This document shows positions 16,806 through 25,496 of a DNA stretch of 64,000 bases, in pieces (position 1 is the stretch's first letter; each line of letters begins with the position of its first letter). The notes below the pieces were generated by a model that did not search any database, was not told the origin of the DNA, and saw nothing but the letters and a program-made list of their open reading frames with translations. The position numbers were made by a program, and so were the translations under genes. Source of the DNA: Thalassovita mediterranea (GTDB lineage Bacteria; Pseudomonadota; Alphaproteobacteria; Rhodobacterales; Rhodobacteraceae); NCBI RefSeq assembly GCF_001458435.1, contig NZ_CYSF01000006.1:186001-250000 (forward strand). Direction: 5' to 3'.

Positions 16806-18266
16806 TTACCAACCGATGCCGTGCAGCGGTGCCGCGGTCGCTTCCGGCTCTGCAAACAGACCGACCAGATCAATCACCGCCCGCACATTGCTGCGGCGCG
16901 CCACCTCGCGGTAGGCATCAGACGGGTGGGTGATGACCAAAACCTCGGCACCATTCACCACTGCATCCAGATCATCGCGCAGCATATTCGGCAGTTTTTC
17001 CGCCAGATCCGCGCCCCCCTTGGAGCCATGGCGCACATAGGCCAGCTGGCCTTCCAGAGGGGTGTCGGCAGTGATCGCCTCATCATGGACGCGCAGCGCG
17101 GCACCTTCAGCGTGCAGGGCGGACATCACCTCGAGGATCGGGCTTTCGCGCAGATCATCGGTGCCGGGTTTGAACGCCAGACCCAGGATCCCCACACGGC
17201 GGGCGCCCGTGGCGCGGATCATGCGCAGTGCCTCGTTGATGTGTTCACGGTTCGAGCGTTCCAGATTGCCGATCATCGGCAGGTCAATGCCCGCGGCCTC
17301 GGCCATATGCTGAACGGCGCGCACCTCTTTCGGCAGGCAAGAGCCGCCGTAGGCGAAGCCAGGTTTCAGATAGTAGGCCGACAGGTTCAGCTTGTGATCC
17401 TGAACGAAGATATCCATCACCTCGCGGCTATCCACGCCCGAGGGTTTGCACAGGCGTCCAACCTCATTGGCAAAGCAGACCTTGGTCGCGTGCCAGACGT
17501 TGTCGACATATTTCACCATCTCTGCCGCCTCGATGGAGGTAAAGATCGGGTCCGCATCCACCGGCGCATAGATGTCGCGCATCACTTCGGCGCTGCGCAT
17601 GTCGGTGGTGCCGATCACGGTTTTCGGCGGATTGTGGAAATCAGCAATCGCCACACCTTCGCGCAGAAATTCGGGGTTAAAACAGATGCCGAAATCTTCG
17701 CCCGCTGTTTTGCCCGACAGCTCCTCCAGGATCGGGGCCATCACCGACAGAGTGGTGCCCGGTGGGATAGAACAGCGCATAACGAAGACATGGAAACCGT
17801 CCTTCTCCGCCAGACCACGCGCCATGCTTTCGGCGGCGGCCTTGATGTAGCGATAGTCACAACCGCCATCTGCTGCGGTGGGCGTGCCAACAGACACAAA
17901 TGTCACATCCGTATCACGCACCGCCTGTTCCAGATCGTCGGTGGCGCTGATCAAGCCGGCATCAACGCCGGACAGCAGGGTTTCGCCCAGATCCTTTTCA
18001 TGGATCGGACTTTCACCTGCGCTGATCTGCGCCACCTTTCGCGCGTCCACATCGACACCCACACAGCGGTGGCCCAGCGCCGACAGGCAGGCCATCGAGA
18101 CAGCGCCGACATAACCCAGGCCAACCACGCTGATCGCGGGTTTCAGTTTCTGTTGTTTTTGCGGGTTCAGAACAGGGTGCAGCGCAGGCGTCGGCACCGG
18201 GTTCATGACAGGTTTCGGCGCCTCTACAATCTCGGCGTTCTGGCGGTCAAACTTCAGCAGTTCCAT
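16806..18266 (-). CDS. algD: GDP-mannose 6-dehydrogenase
   Basis: Oxidises GDP-mannose to GDP-mannuronate with two NAD+, the committing step of alginate synthesis. The 486-residue protein has a 45-residue Pro-rich N-terminal extension, then the Rossmann domain (ISVVGLGYVGAVSMACLSALGH), the central helix and the C-terminal domain. The catalytic cysteine lies in FAYGGSCLPKEVRAV, which with REVMDIFVQDHKLNLS and TDDLRESP matches AlgD rather than UDP-glucose dehydrogenase. The C-terminus (LHGIGW) also parallels AlgD. A terminator separates it from algA upstream, so it likely has its own promoter in the AT-rich gap. Confidence 0.92.
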   Translation of the reverse strand: MELLKFDRQNAEIVEAPKPVMNPVPTPALHPVLNPQKQQKLKPAISVVGLGYVGAVSMACLSALGHRCVGVDVDARKVAQISAGESPIHEKDLGETLLSGVDAGLISATDDLEQAVRDTDVTFVSVGTPTAADGGCDYRYIKAAAESMARGLAEKDGFHVFVMRCSIPPGTTLSVMAPILEELSGKTAGEDFGICFNPEFLREGVAIADFHNPPKTVIGTTDMRSAEVMRDIYAPVDADPIFTSIEAAEMVKYVDNVWHATKVCFANEVGRLCKPSGVDSREVMDIFVQDHKLNLSAYYLKPGFAYGGSCLPKEVRAVQHMAEAAGIDLPMIGNLERSNREHINEALRMIRATGARRVGILGLAFKPGTDDLRESPILEVMSALHAEGAALRVHDEAITADTPLEGQLAYVRHGSKGGADLAEKLPNMLRDDLDAVVNGAEVLVITHPSDAYREVARRSNVRAVIDLVGLFAEPEATAAPLHGIGW

Positions 18267-18339
18267 AATGTACCCTCCGGTAAGATTGACCCCAACCTAG
18301 CGGTCCGAAAGTGGGTGCAGGGGCGGTAGAAAGGACAGG

Positions 18340-18413
18340 CAGAGCGCCAGAAGAACACACCTTATAAACTTTTGTTTACAAAAAATTTTTGAGAGAAATT
18401 TTAAACAAAAAAT
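18340..18413 (-). promoter_or_regulatory. AT-rich segment upstream of algD, probable promoter region
   Basis: This stretch is strikingly AT-rich for this genome (several runs of A or T, for example 18377-18411) and lies just upstream of algD and just past the algA terminator. It is the natural place for an algD promoter and for binding of an AT-preferring regulator. No clear -35/-10 pair can be assigned by eye. Confidence 0.4.
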
Positions 18414-18441
18414 GGGCCCGCACGATCACTCGCGCGGGCCC
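18406..18441 (-). terminator. Terminator after algA
   Basis: Read on the minus strand, an 8-bp stem GGGCCCGC/GCGGGCCC (18414-18441) is followed by ATTTTTTG. It stands 36 bases past the algA stop and before algD. It separates the two sugar-nucleotide genes into different transcripts although they face the same way. Confidence 0.8.
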
Positions 18442-18477
18442 TTTGCAGACGGGGCACCGAGGGTCAGAATGCGGCCG

Positions 18478-19905
18478 TCATGCAACCTCTTCCTCGGCAT
18501 CACGGGCATAGATATCCTCATAGCGCGTGATGTCATCTTCGCCGAGGTAACACCCTGATTGCACCTCGATCAGCGCCAGTGGCAGCTTGCCGGGATTTTC
18601 CAGCCGATGCACCGCGCCCAAGGGGATGTAGGTACTTTCGTTTTCGGTGACGAGCTTCTCTTCCTCGCCCACGGTCACCAGTGCAGATCCCTCGACCACA
18701 ATCCAGTGTTCAGCGCGGTGTACGTGGCTTTGCAGGGACAATTTCTGACCGGGATGCACCACGATGCGTTTTACCTGAAACCGGGCGCCCAGCGACAGGG
18801 TTTCATAGTAGCCCCATGGGCGATGGCAGCGCGGAAACTCTTCGGCCTGCGGGGCGCTGCGGGCATTCAGCACTTCAATCGCCTTGCCCACCTCTTCGCT
18901 GCGGCTGGCATCGGCAACCAGCACCGCATCATCGGTGGCAATCGCGACAATCCCATCAAGGCCAAGACCAACCAACGCCATATCGGGATTGGTGCTTTTC
19001 AGCAGGGAATTGCGGCATTCAATCGCTTCCACCTCACCCAGCAGCGCGTTACCGCCAGGGGTGTCCACCTGATGATCACGCAGCGCAGACCAGCTGCCAA
19101 GGTCGGCCCAGCCACAATCGAGCGACACGGCGGTGCATTTCGGCAGCTTCTCCATTACGGCGCGGTCAAAGGCAATGGCGCGGCAACGTTTGAAGGCATC
19201 ACGGCTAAGACGATGGAAGCCCAGGTCTTCGCCCCCAAGGCTCAGTGCTGCCTCGCAGGGGGCCATCAGGTCCGGCGCATGGGTGCGGAAAGCGTTCAGT
19301 GCAGTGTCGACGCGCATCATGAACAAACCGGCGTTCCACAGCGAATGACCACGCCCCAACAATTCGGTTGCGGTGGCCAAGTCGGGTTTTTCCACAAACT
19401 CTGCCACTGTTTGCACACTGGCATCGCTGCCACGATCAACCTGCAGATAGCCATAGGCGGTACTGGGATGGGTGGGAATGACGCCGAAACACACAACCTC
19501 GCCTGCTTCGGCACGGGGCATTGCGACATCCAGTGCAGCCTCGAAGGCGGCGGTGTCGCGAATGACATGATCGGCCGGGCTGATCAGCATGACAGCGTCT
19601 GGCTGCGATTGATGGGCCAGTGCAGCAGTCAGAACAGCGGCGGCGGTGTTGCGCGACAGAGGTTCAACAATGTGACGCGCATCATGGATGCCCACGGCGC
19701 CCATCTGGTCACGCGCGATAAACCGGCACTCTTCGTTGCTGATGACGCAGGGCGCATCAAAACGTTCGCCGCTCAAGCGCATCAGCGTGTCCTGAAACAA
19801 GGTATTGCCCCCAAGGAGCGGTGCAAATTGTTTTGGCAGTGCGCGACGCGATGCAGGCCACATACGGGTGCCAGTGCCCCCAGCGATAATGACAGGAATA
19901 ATCAT
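18478..19905 (-). CDS. algA: Bifunctional mannose-1-phosphate guanylyltransferase / mannose-6-phosphate isomerase
   Basis: Makes GDP-mannose from mannose-1-phosphate and GTP, and interconverts fructose-6-phosphate and mannose-6-phosphate. The 475-residue protein has the N-terminal nucleotidyltransferase domain (GGTGTRMWPASRRALPKQF; later FVEKPDLATATEL and WADLGSW) and a C-terminal cupin-type isomerase domain (GYYETLSLGARFQVKRIVVHPG, LSLQSHVHRAEHWIVVEGSA), exactly the AlgA/ManC type II architecture. The ATG at 19905 follows AAGAGGG. It is 141 bases after alg8 and is closed by a terminator. It would feed AlgD. Confidence 0.95.
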   Translation of the reverse strand: MIIPVIIAGGTGTRMWPASRRALPKQFAPLLGGNTLFQDTLMRLSGERFDAPCVISNEECRFIARDQMGAVGIHDARHIVEPLSRNTAAAVLTAALAHQSQPDAVMLISPADHVIRDTAAFEAALDVAMPRAEAGEVVCFGVIPTHPSTAYGYLQVDRGSDASVQTVAEFVEKPDLATATELLGRGHSLWNAGLFMMRVDTALNAFRTHAPDLMAPCEAALSLGGEDLGFHRLSRDAFKRCRAIAFDRAVMEKLPKCTAVSLDCGWADLGSWSALRDHQVDTPGGNALLGEVEAIECRNSLLKSTNPDMALVGLGLDGIVAIATDDAVLVADASRSEEVGKAIEVLNARSAPQAEEFPRCHRPWGYYETLSLGARFQVKRIVVHPGQKLSLQSHVHRAEHWIVVEGSALVTVGEEEKLVTENESTYIPLGAVHRLENPGKLPLALIEVQSGCYLGEDDITRYEDIYARDAEEEVA

Positions 19906-20046
19906 AAGAACCCTCTTTCTTAATCCGTTTCTGTAACCTCAATGTGCCCGAAACATTCCGCGGCATGCGGCGGCGGAGGGTTAGGGTTTCGCGCAAAAGG
20001 ATAGGAATTGGCCGGTGGGATAGTCGCCTTGGCCCGCCGGCGTGAT

Positions 20047-21636
20047 TCAGATGCCAGGGATTTCCATCAAGCCAACATAGAGCATGATCAGCGTCACAAA
20101 GAGACACACGGCAGTTGTCAGTTGAAACAGCGCAAACCAATTACGCATCCGGTCGCGCAGGCTGGTCGCCTCACCCGCTGATTGGTTCCCGCGGTTGGAC
20201 CATTTCTGTTTCGACAGGTGGAAAATCATGTAGATCTTTACCGAGGCGTTGATCACCTGATTGAGGTAGAGGATAAACGGCCAACTCATGTCTGCCTTGC
20301 GCGAATAGCCAAACAGGAACAGCGATAGGGTGACCCGCGAAAACACCACCCAGATCAGGCAGTTCCATATGTAACCCGGCGCGATAAAGTTGCCGAGGAT
20401 GGCCATCACCGGCGACACCATCATCGTCCACATCGCGATGCGCTGATCGACAATGCACCACCAGATGAAAAACGGCATCCGGCGCGGGCCCAGTGCAATC
20501 GCCCGTGCCCCGTTGCGCAGCATATTGCCCGACCAACGGCGGAAGTTCTGGACCATACGGGACAGTCCGTTTTCCTTGATCACCTCGATCGTATAGACGG
20601 TGGCGTCCGGCACATAGGTCATTTTGACCCCGTTGCTCAGCAAGCGGTACCAGCTGGATTTGTCATCCCCTGACAGAAAGCGGAACCGTCCCCAAAGCCA
20701 ATGGTCCAGATGGTCCGCCTCAATATTGCGGATGAAGGCGCGGGTCAGGATATGACTGGCGCGAAAGACGCTCATCCGTCCGGTCAGGGTCAACACGCGG
20801 CCAGCCAGTGCGTGACTCTGCATTGCCAGACGTCGCTGGGCAAATCGCATGTCCAGCCAACGCGCGATCCAGTCGGGGCCGTAGCAGATCACCTCTTCAT
20901 CCGTTGTCAGCGCGCCCAGTTCAGGATCAGCGGCAAACATCGGCAGGCATTTCTGCAGGACATCACCGCCATAAAGTGCATCCCCATCCATGAAGATCAC
21001 CAGATCATCCGGATCCACCTCTTCGCGGCACATCGCCCGCAGGATCATCCCGATCGCCATGCGTTTGCCCGGCTGGTTCTGACGCAGAAACACCAGTTTG
21101 GCCAGATCATCGGGAATGTCCTGAGCATAGGTTTCGATGAAGTCACGGATAATGTTTTCATCATAGGCGCTGCCGGTGCCGATGTAGATCGTCGTCGGGA
21201 TGCGTTCACGTCGCACTTGGCCAAGGATCGACCCGATCACCCGTTTGGTGATCGAAGGCTCCTCGTAATAGGTGGTCATCTGGATGTGCAGACGCTTTGG
21301 GCGCCAGCCCTGCTGCCACAAATCATCCGCACGCGCCCGCATGCCGGGCCAGACCAGTTTGCCCCAATAGGCGGCGCGGACCGAATGGGTGAACCACCAA
21401 CCAAAACGCCAGATGCCAAGAGTACCCAGCACCAGCGACAGGTGCAGCACCCTGGGGTCAAAATAGCGGTTCGGCAGGTTGAGCAGCAACCACTGCAGGG
21501 TCAGCGCGGTGACCGCCAGAATACAGATATGAGGCAGCCCCCAGCGACGCAGGTAGGGTTTGCGGGGCTTTTCAAATTCACGCAGGCGCTGCGCCAGATC
21601 TTTATCAAACCCATATTCATCTTCGGGACTATACAT
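20047..21636 (-). CDS. alg8: Alg8-like membrane glycosyltransferase (alginate polymerase)
   Basis: A 529-residue inner-membrane family-2 glycosyltransferase that would polymerise GDP-mannuronate. Two N-terminal membrane helices (ICILAVTALTLQWLLL and a second near LHLSLVLGTLGIW) precede the catalytic domain with DxD-type FMDGDALYGG, TTDEE, FLSGDDKSSW and the NFRRWSGN motif equivalent to QxxRW; further membrane helices follow to the C-terminus. The order matches Pseudomonas Alg8. The start at 21636 (GGGGGGC upstream) overlaps the stop of alg44 by 8 bases, so the polymerase and its c-di-GMP receptor are translationally coupled. Confidence 0.9.
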   Translation of the reverse strand: MYSPEDEYGFDKDLAQRLREFEKPRKPYLRRWGLPHICILAVTALTLQWLLLNLPNRYFDPRVLHLSLVLGTLGIWRFGWWFTHSVRAAYWGKLVWPGMRARADDLWQQGWRPKRLHIQMTTYYEEPSITKRVIGSILGQVRRERIPTTIYIGTGSAYDENIIRDFIETYAQDIPDDLAKLVFLRQNQPGKRMAIGMILRAMCREEVDPDDLVIFMDGDALYGGDVLQKCLPMFAADPELGALTTDEEVICYGPDWIARWLDMRFAQRRLAMQSHALAGRVLTLTGRMSVFRASHILTRAFIRNIEADHLDHWLWGRFRFLSGDDKSSWYRLLSNGVKMTYVPDATVYTIEVIKENGLSRMVQNFRRWSGNMLRNGARAIALGPRRMPFFIWWCIVDQRIAMWTMMVSPVMAILGNFIAPGYIWNCLIWVVFSRVTLSLFLFGYSRKADMSWPFILYLNQVINASVKIYMIFHLSKQKWSNRGNQSAGEATSLRDRMRNWFALFQLTTAVCLFVTLIMLYVGLMEIPGI

Positions 21637-23077
21637 CGGTGCCCCCCCCAGAAATGCGCGCCCAAAGGGACGACAACCAACCGCGCGGCCCTGCAAGCAT
21701 CTGACGATCAGCCAGAATGTTGACGGGCGCCCCTACCCGCAACTGCTGGCGCAAGTCGGCATTGCTGAAACCTTCGATCTGCACAGTCACCTCGATCCCA
21801 AATTCACCGGGGCGGTTGGGAATATCACCAGCGCGCACATCACTGATATGGCCCGTGACCTGGCGTGCCTCGCCGCTTGTGTTCACCCCGACAAAGGCAG
21901 GCATCCCCGGATAGAGATCCTCGGCATATTTTGCATCGACCCAGCCAACCACATGGCGGGGTGCATCATCCTCCATCTCGACCACTGGCTGACCGGACAG
22001 GATGTACTGGCCAGACTGCACCAAGACGGCCTGCACTACCCCATCGTAGGGCGCGATAACCTCGGCCGCTTTGATGCGGGCCTTCAAACCATCCCGCGCG
22101 CTGCGTTTTTGGCGCAGCTCTGTTTTCAGCTCTGTCAGGCGCGCGTTCAACAGACGCTCCGTGACCGCCAGCGGATCACGTGCAGCCGCGGTCTCAGGAT
22201 CACTGAGGCGCAGGTCCTGCCAACGGTTGCGTAGGACATCAAACCCGCGCGGTCCAAAATGAGCTTCATAGACCAGCCCCACCTCAACCAGTCGCAGAAC
22301 TTCGTCCTTGACGCCGCGCAGTTTCTCAAGGCGGCTGAGCGCGCGCTCTGTCTTGTCCAATTGATCACGGGTCGCCGCATAGTCGATGCGCGCAGTGTGC
22401 AGACGCGCCATCAAGTCCGGGTCTTCGACAACGGCCAACACATCGCCTGCCGAAACCGTACTGCCCGCCGTTACCGTCACCGCGCCGACCACGCCGGGGC
22501 GCAATGCTGACAACGCGGAAACCGGCGCGACAACACGGCCATATTGCACAGAAATACGGTTCACTGCGTTAAAGGCATTGGTGCCGATCGTCGTCATCAC
22601 CCCCAAAAACAGCGCCACATAGATCACCACATGCACGAGGGTGCGGATCACCTCGGTGATTTTTTTGCGATTGCCAATCTTGGCTTCTGCCTCTGCTTCG
22701 GTTTCCTCGACCGGTACCAGATCAACGGGGGTATCCAGAGCGGTGATCACATCACCCGATGCGACCATCCTTCCTGACAGTAGTGCGCGATAGAAAAGTG
22801 CCAGCACCTCACGCTGCCGCCCCGTCAGATCCTTAAAGAACACCTCGCGCGTGTCAGGCGCAGGCTCCAGCTGCACGGGAAATCGTACATCGACCCCCTG
22901 AAATGGGACCGCAAGATAGCCATGTTCTGGACGATCGGGGGCATCCTCGGGCCATTTCAGTCCCTGAAGCGACCATTCACGGATCACCACATCATCGCCC
23001 TCAGGCGATTGAAACGACAGCGGAGCCCGAACCATATAGTCCAGGTCCGCGTGGGGAGATCTGTGTTCGACCCTCAT
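21629..23077 (-). CDS. alg44: Alg44-like protein: PilZ domain plus HlyD-like periplasmic region
   Basis: A 482-residue polymer co-polymerase that would activate Alg8 on binding cyclic di-GMP. The N-terminal PilZ domain shows RxxxR (R2 and R6 in MRVEHR) and a second motif EWSLQG (E34-G39), where the first position is Glu instead of the usual Asp/Asn. A membrane helix (about 150-170; TLVHVVIYVALFLGVMTTIG) leads to a periplasmic membrane-fusion-like part with a coiled coil (about 230-330) and barrel strands. The start at 23077 has GGAGG. A 239-base gap to algX upstream suggests a separate promoter, and this gap carries one copy of the shared motif described in the findings. Confidence 0.88.
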   Translation of the reverse strand: MRVEHRSPHADLDYMVRAPLSFQSPEGDDVVIREWSLQGLKWPEDAPDRPEHGYLAVPFQGVDVRFPVQLEPAPDTREVFFKDLTGRQREVLALFYRALLSGRMVASGDVITALDTPVDLVPVEETEAEAEAKIGNRKKITEVIRTLVHVVIYVALFLGVMTTIGTNAFNAVNRISVQYGRVVAPVSALSALRPGVVGAVTVTAGSTVSAGDVLAVVEDPDLMARLHTARIDYAATRDQLDKTERALSRLEKLRGVKDEVLRLVEVGLVYEAHFGPRGFDVLRNRWQDLRLSDPETAAARDPLAVTERLLNARLTELKTELRQKRSARDGLKARIKAAEVIAPYDGVVQAVLVQSGQYILSGQPVVEMEDDAPRHVVGWVDAKYAEDLYPGMPAFVGVNTSGEARQVTGHISDVRAGDIPNRPGEFGIEVTVQIEGFSNADLRQQLRVGAPVNILADRQMLAGPRGWLSSLWARISGGGTDV

Positions 23078-23159
23078 CGAAACCTCCGGCAGCGGATACA
23101 ACTGCGCTCAACCATAAGGGGCGAGAGCAATGCCATCGGCGGGCAGCAGAACAGTGTTG

Positions 23160-23191
23160 CGACCTGAAGGTCAGATTTCCTATCCTTTGGG
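23160..23191 (+). promoter_or_regulatory. Shared bipartite motif, copy A, upstream of alg44
   Basis: CGACCTGAAGG (23160-23170), ten bases, TATCC (23181-23185), two bases, TGGG (23188-23191). The first half is embedded in an inverted repeat, GACCTGAAGGTC (23161-23172). The same pattern with identical spacing occurs upstream of algF at 27620-27651 on the other strand. It lies 83-114 bases before the alg44 start. Inference: binding site of a regulator or part of a promoter. Confidence 0.5.
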
Positions 23192-23316
23192 TTATGGGCC
23201 GGGTCCACCCCGCACAGACAGCGTGCGAAGTTCATGCATGATAAGGGAGGGTAGGCGCACAATCGGGGCTGTCATGCTGCACATCACCGCCCCGCTTTTT
23301 GATGAAAACAATCCGA

Positions 23317-24396
23317 TCAACCCTGGCTGGCAGCGCGCAGTGCCTTCAGAACCGCACCCAAACGTTTGGTAGAGTTTAGGTTTTGCGTATAGGGAAATTC
23401 CCAGACCAGCAGGTCATAATCCCCCCCCGCAAGACCACCGGATTTGACGAACCCCTGCATTCCACGATGCAACCCGCCACCAGAGACAGAATAGTTGTCC
23501 ACATCCCGCCCAAAGGCGGCCGCCAAGGCATCTGCAACACGGTAGTGATCGCGCTTGTAGCGGTCAGAGAAGCTGGTGCCGACAAGGGCGATCCGCTTGC
23601 CACTCTGCCCCTCAGCGGGGCTATCTCCCAGCAAACCCTGCTCCACGCTCTCTGGTGTGGCGAATACGGCGGTTGGTGTCTTTTCCACTGGCAGCTTGAT
23701 GTCGCAACTCTTGCGCACCAAATCAGCAAGTGATCCGCGCTCTTCAATACGGCCTTTCCAACCCACAATGGACGGCCCTTCTGCCATGACCAGTTCAGGC
23801 GCGGCATCAGAAACCTGTGTGGCCAGCAGTGCAGCACTTTCGGCGGCGCCCGTCGGGGTCCAATGCGTGTCACGACGGAAATAGAACCGACGGCGCAGAT
23901 CAGGATCGCCCAGCGCAAGGGCGCTCAGATCCGGCACGATCGCCCCCGTCGCGCGCAAGTCAGCCAGCATATCCTGAAAACTGCGCAGGGCCTTTGCGGT
24001 GTCATAATCGGCTGCCGCCTCGCCCATGGTTTTGCGCAAAATTCCCTGCCCAGCCACCACCGGACGCGGCGGCGCCACAAGGATCGCAACCTTAACCCCC
24101 TGCCCTTCCAGTGTTGTCAGGATTTCCTCCAGCATTTCTTTTGGTTTGTCTTTGATCTTGAAACTCTGGCGCAGCTGATTGCTGGCGAAAATCCAACCGG
24201 TATCTGCACTGGCATAAACGGGTGCCAGACTGGCGTATTTTTCGGGCATCGCTTGTGGATCCAGCAGCCGATCACAGTAGGGCGCAGCAGCAGCAGCAGC
24301 GGCGACAGTTACAGCGGCACCAACACCGAACGCCGCATGACGGGCAGCAGTGAAGGTTGCGGGAAAACGACGGGCAAATTGGGTCACAAAGGTCAT
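23317..24396 (-). CDS. algX: AlgX-like SGNH O-acetyltransferase
   Basis: A 359-residue exported protein of the AlgX/AlgJ SGNH family that transfers acetyl groups to the nascent polymer in the periplasm. An N-terminal signal helix (AAFGVGAAVTVAAAAAAAP) precedes the catalytic domain. The family signature DTHW gives Asp176 and His178, and Ser275 lies in LVGTSFSD, matching the Asp-His-Ser triad of AlgX. The C-terminal carbohydrate-binding module of Pseudomonas AlgX appears to be absent. The start at 24396 (GGAGT) is one base after the upstream stop. The gene could equally be called algJ-like; two such paralogues are adjacent. Confidence 0.82.
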   Translation of the reverse strand: MTFVTQFARRFPATFTAARHAAFGVGAAVTVAAAAAAAPYCDRLLDPQAMPEKYASLAPVYASADTGWIFASNQLRQSFKIKDKPKEMLEEILTTLEGQGVKVAILVAPPRPVVAGQGILRKTMGEAAADYDTAKALRSFQDMLADLRATGAIVPDLSALALGDPDLRRRFYFRRDTHWTPTGAAESAALLATQVSDAAPELVMAEGPSIVGWKGRIEERGSLADLVRKSCDIKLPVEKTPTAVFATPESVEQGLLGDSPAEGQSGKRIALVGTSFSDRYKRDHYRVADALAAAFGRDVDNYSVSGGGLHRGMQGFVKSGGLAGGDYDLLVWEFPYTQNLNSTKRLGAVLKALRAASQG

Positions 24397-24397
24397 A

Positions 24398-25483
24398 TCA
24401 AACTCCTTCGGGAATGCGGCTTGAACGAACAACGGAAAAAACAGACAGGTCATCTTGCGTTGAAACAGGGGCGATGTAGCGTTCGGGGATTTCCCAGATC
24501 ACCACCTGTGGCGGTTGGTCACGCAGGTGGTCAGATGTCAGGAAATCACGCATGGGCTGAAATGGCCCCTGCCCCACCTGCGCCAGGTTCAGCACATCCA
24601 TTTGCAGCGCCGATTTCAGAAACCCCTCGAAGTGAAACTCCTCTTTGGCGGAATAGGATGTGCCCAACAAAACAACGGGAATATCGACGTCGTCGAACAG
24701 GTCCATTGCCATTTGAGGGGCAGCCGCCGCGGATGCAGTGGCCAGATCGGTCCGATAGCGCGGCAGTTTTTCATGAGCTACGTCAAACCAGTGTTGAAAC
24801 CTACCAGCATCGGCAAAAGCAGTCAGATCGCCCTTAAACACCTCGGCTGCGGTGCGACTGGTCACAAATGGCGTATCCCCCTGCCCCAGATCGGTCGCAA
24901 CACGCGCAGCAACGGCGCGGGCCGCTTCTGGATGCCAATGGGTATCGGTGCGCATAAATCCGGCCTCTGCCATTGCAGCAAGCAAATCCAATGCGGGCAT
25001 ACCTGCCTGCGCCAGCTGCGCCAGAGCATGATCATAGCGCCCCTCAAGAGCAGCCGAGCGCTGCATTGGCAAATGATCCGCGTGCAGGCGCGCTTTGTCA
25101 GGCAGAATAACGGGCAACAACGTAACCCCGTGATCCGCCAAGGTGGCCTGAGCAGTGATGAGTGCAGGCAAAAGTGGTTCGGCACTTTGCGGCGGGATCA
25201 TTTCCTCAGCCGTGAAGAGCCAGTTCCCTTTGCCAAGAACCGCGCCCTCTGCCACCTCATTCAAGAGCGACAAGCGCAGGGCAGCAAAGGCATCGATCGC
25301 CCAGCTGCGTGTGGGTAGGTTGGCGTCGAAGTGGCCTTCGTACTGGCGCTGATAGCTGCCTGTGGTAAGCGACTGCGCAGCGGTATCCTGCAGAGCAGTT
25401 TGATGAGCCAGCGCACCAGCCACCACAACAGAACCGCCCAGCAGCCCCAGGAAACAGGCGTTTTTCATGTGATCTGTCAACAT
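24398..25483 (-). CDS. algJ: AlgJ-like SGNH O-acetyltransferase
   Basis: A 361-residue membrane-anchored or exported AlgJ-type protein. It has an N-terminal hydrophobic anchor (CFLGLLGGSVVVAGALA), then YEGHFDANLPTRSWAIDAF and GNWLFTAEE, which are classic AlgJ landmarks. The catalytic signature is DTHW (Asp180, His182) and the serine is Ser276 in LLGTSYSAK. AlgJ receives acetyl from AlgI and passes it to AlgX in the Pseudomonas model. It lies 13 bases downstream of algI and one base upstream of the algX-like gene, in one operon. Confidence 0.88.
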   Translation of the reverse strand: MLTDHMKNACFLGLLGGSVVVAGALAHQTALQDTAAQSLTTGSYQRQYEGHFDANLPTRSWAIDAFAALRLSLLNEVAEGAVLGKGNWLFTAEEMIPPQSAEPLLPALITAQATLADHGVTLLPVILPDKARLHADHLPMQRSAALEGRYDHALAQLAQAGMPALDLLAAMAEAGFMRTDTHWHPEAARAVAARVATDLGQGDTPFVTSRTAAEVFKGDLTAFADAGRFQHWFDVAHEKLPRYRTDLATASAAAAPQMAMDLFDDVDIPVVLLGTSYSAKEEFHFEGFLKSALQMDVLNLAQVGQGPFQPMRDFLTSDHLRDQPPQVVIWEIPERYIAPVSTQDDLSVFSVVRSSRIPEGV

Positions 25484-25496
25484 TGTCAGCCCCCTC

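Noticed and set aside
16755-18329. 524-residue plus-strand frame
   Set aside because: Antisense shadow of algD, whose catalytic motif and homology are unmistakable.
18559-19923. 454-residue plus-strand frame
   Set aside because: Antisense shadow of algA with no recognisable domain.
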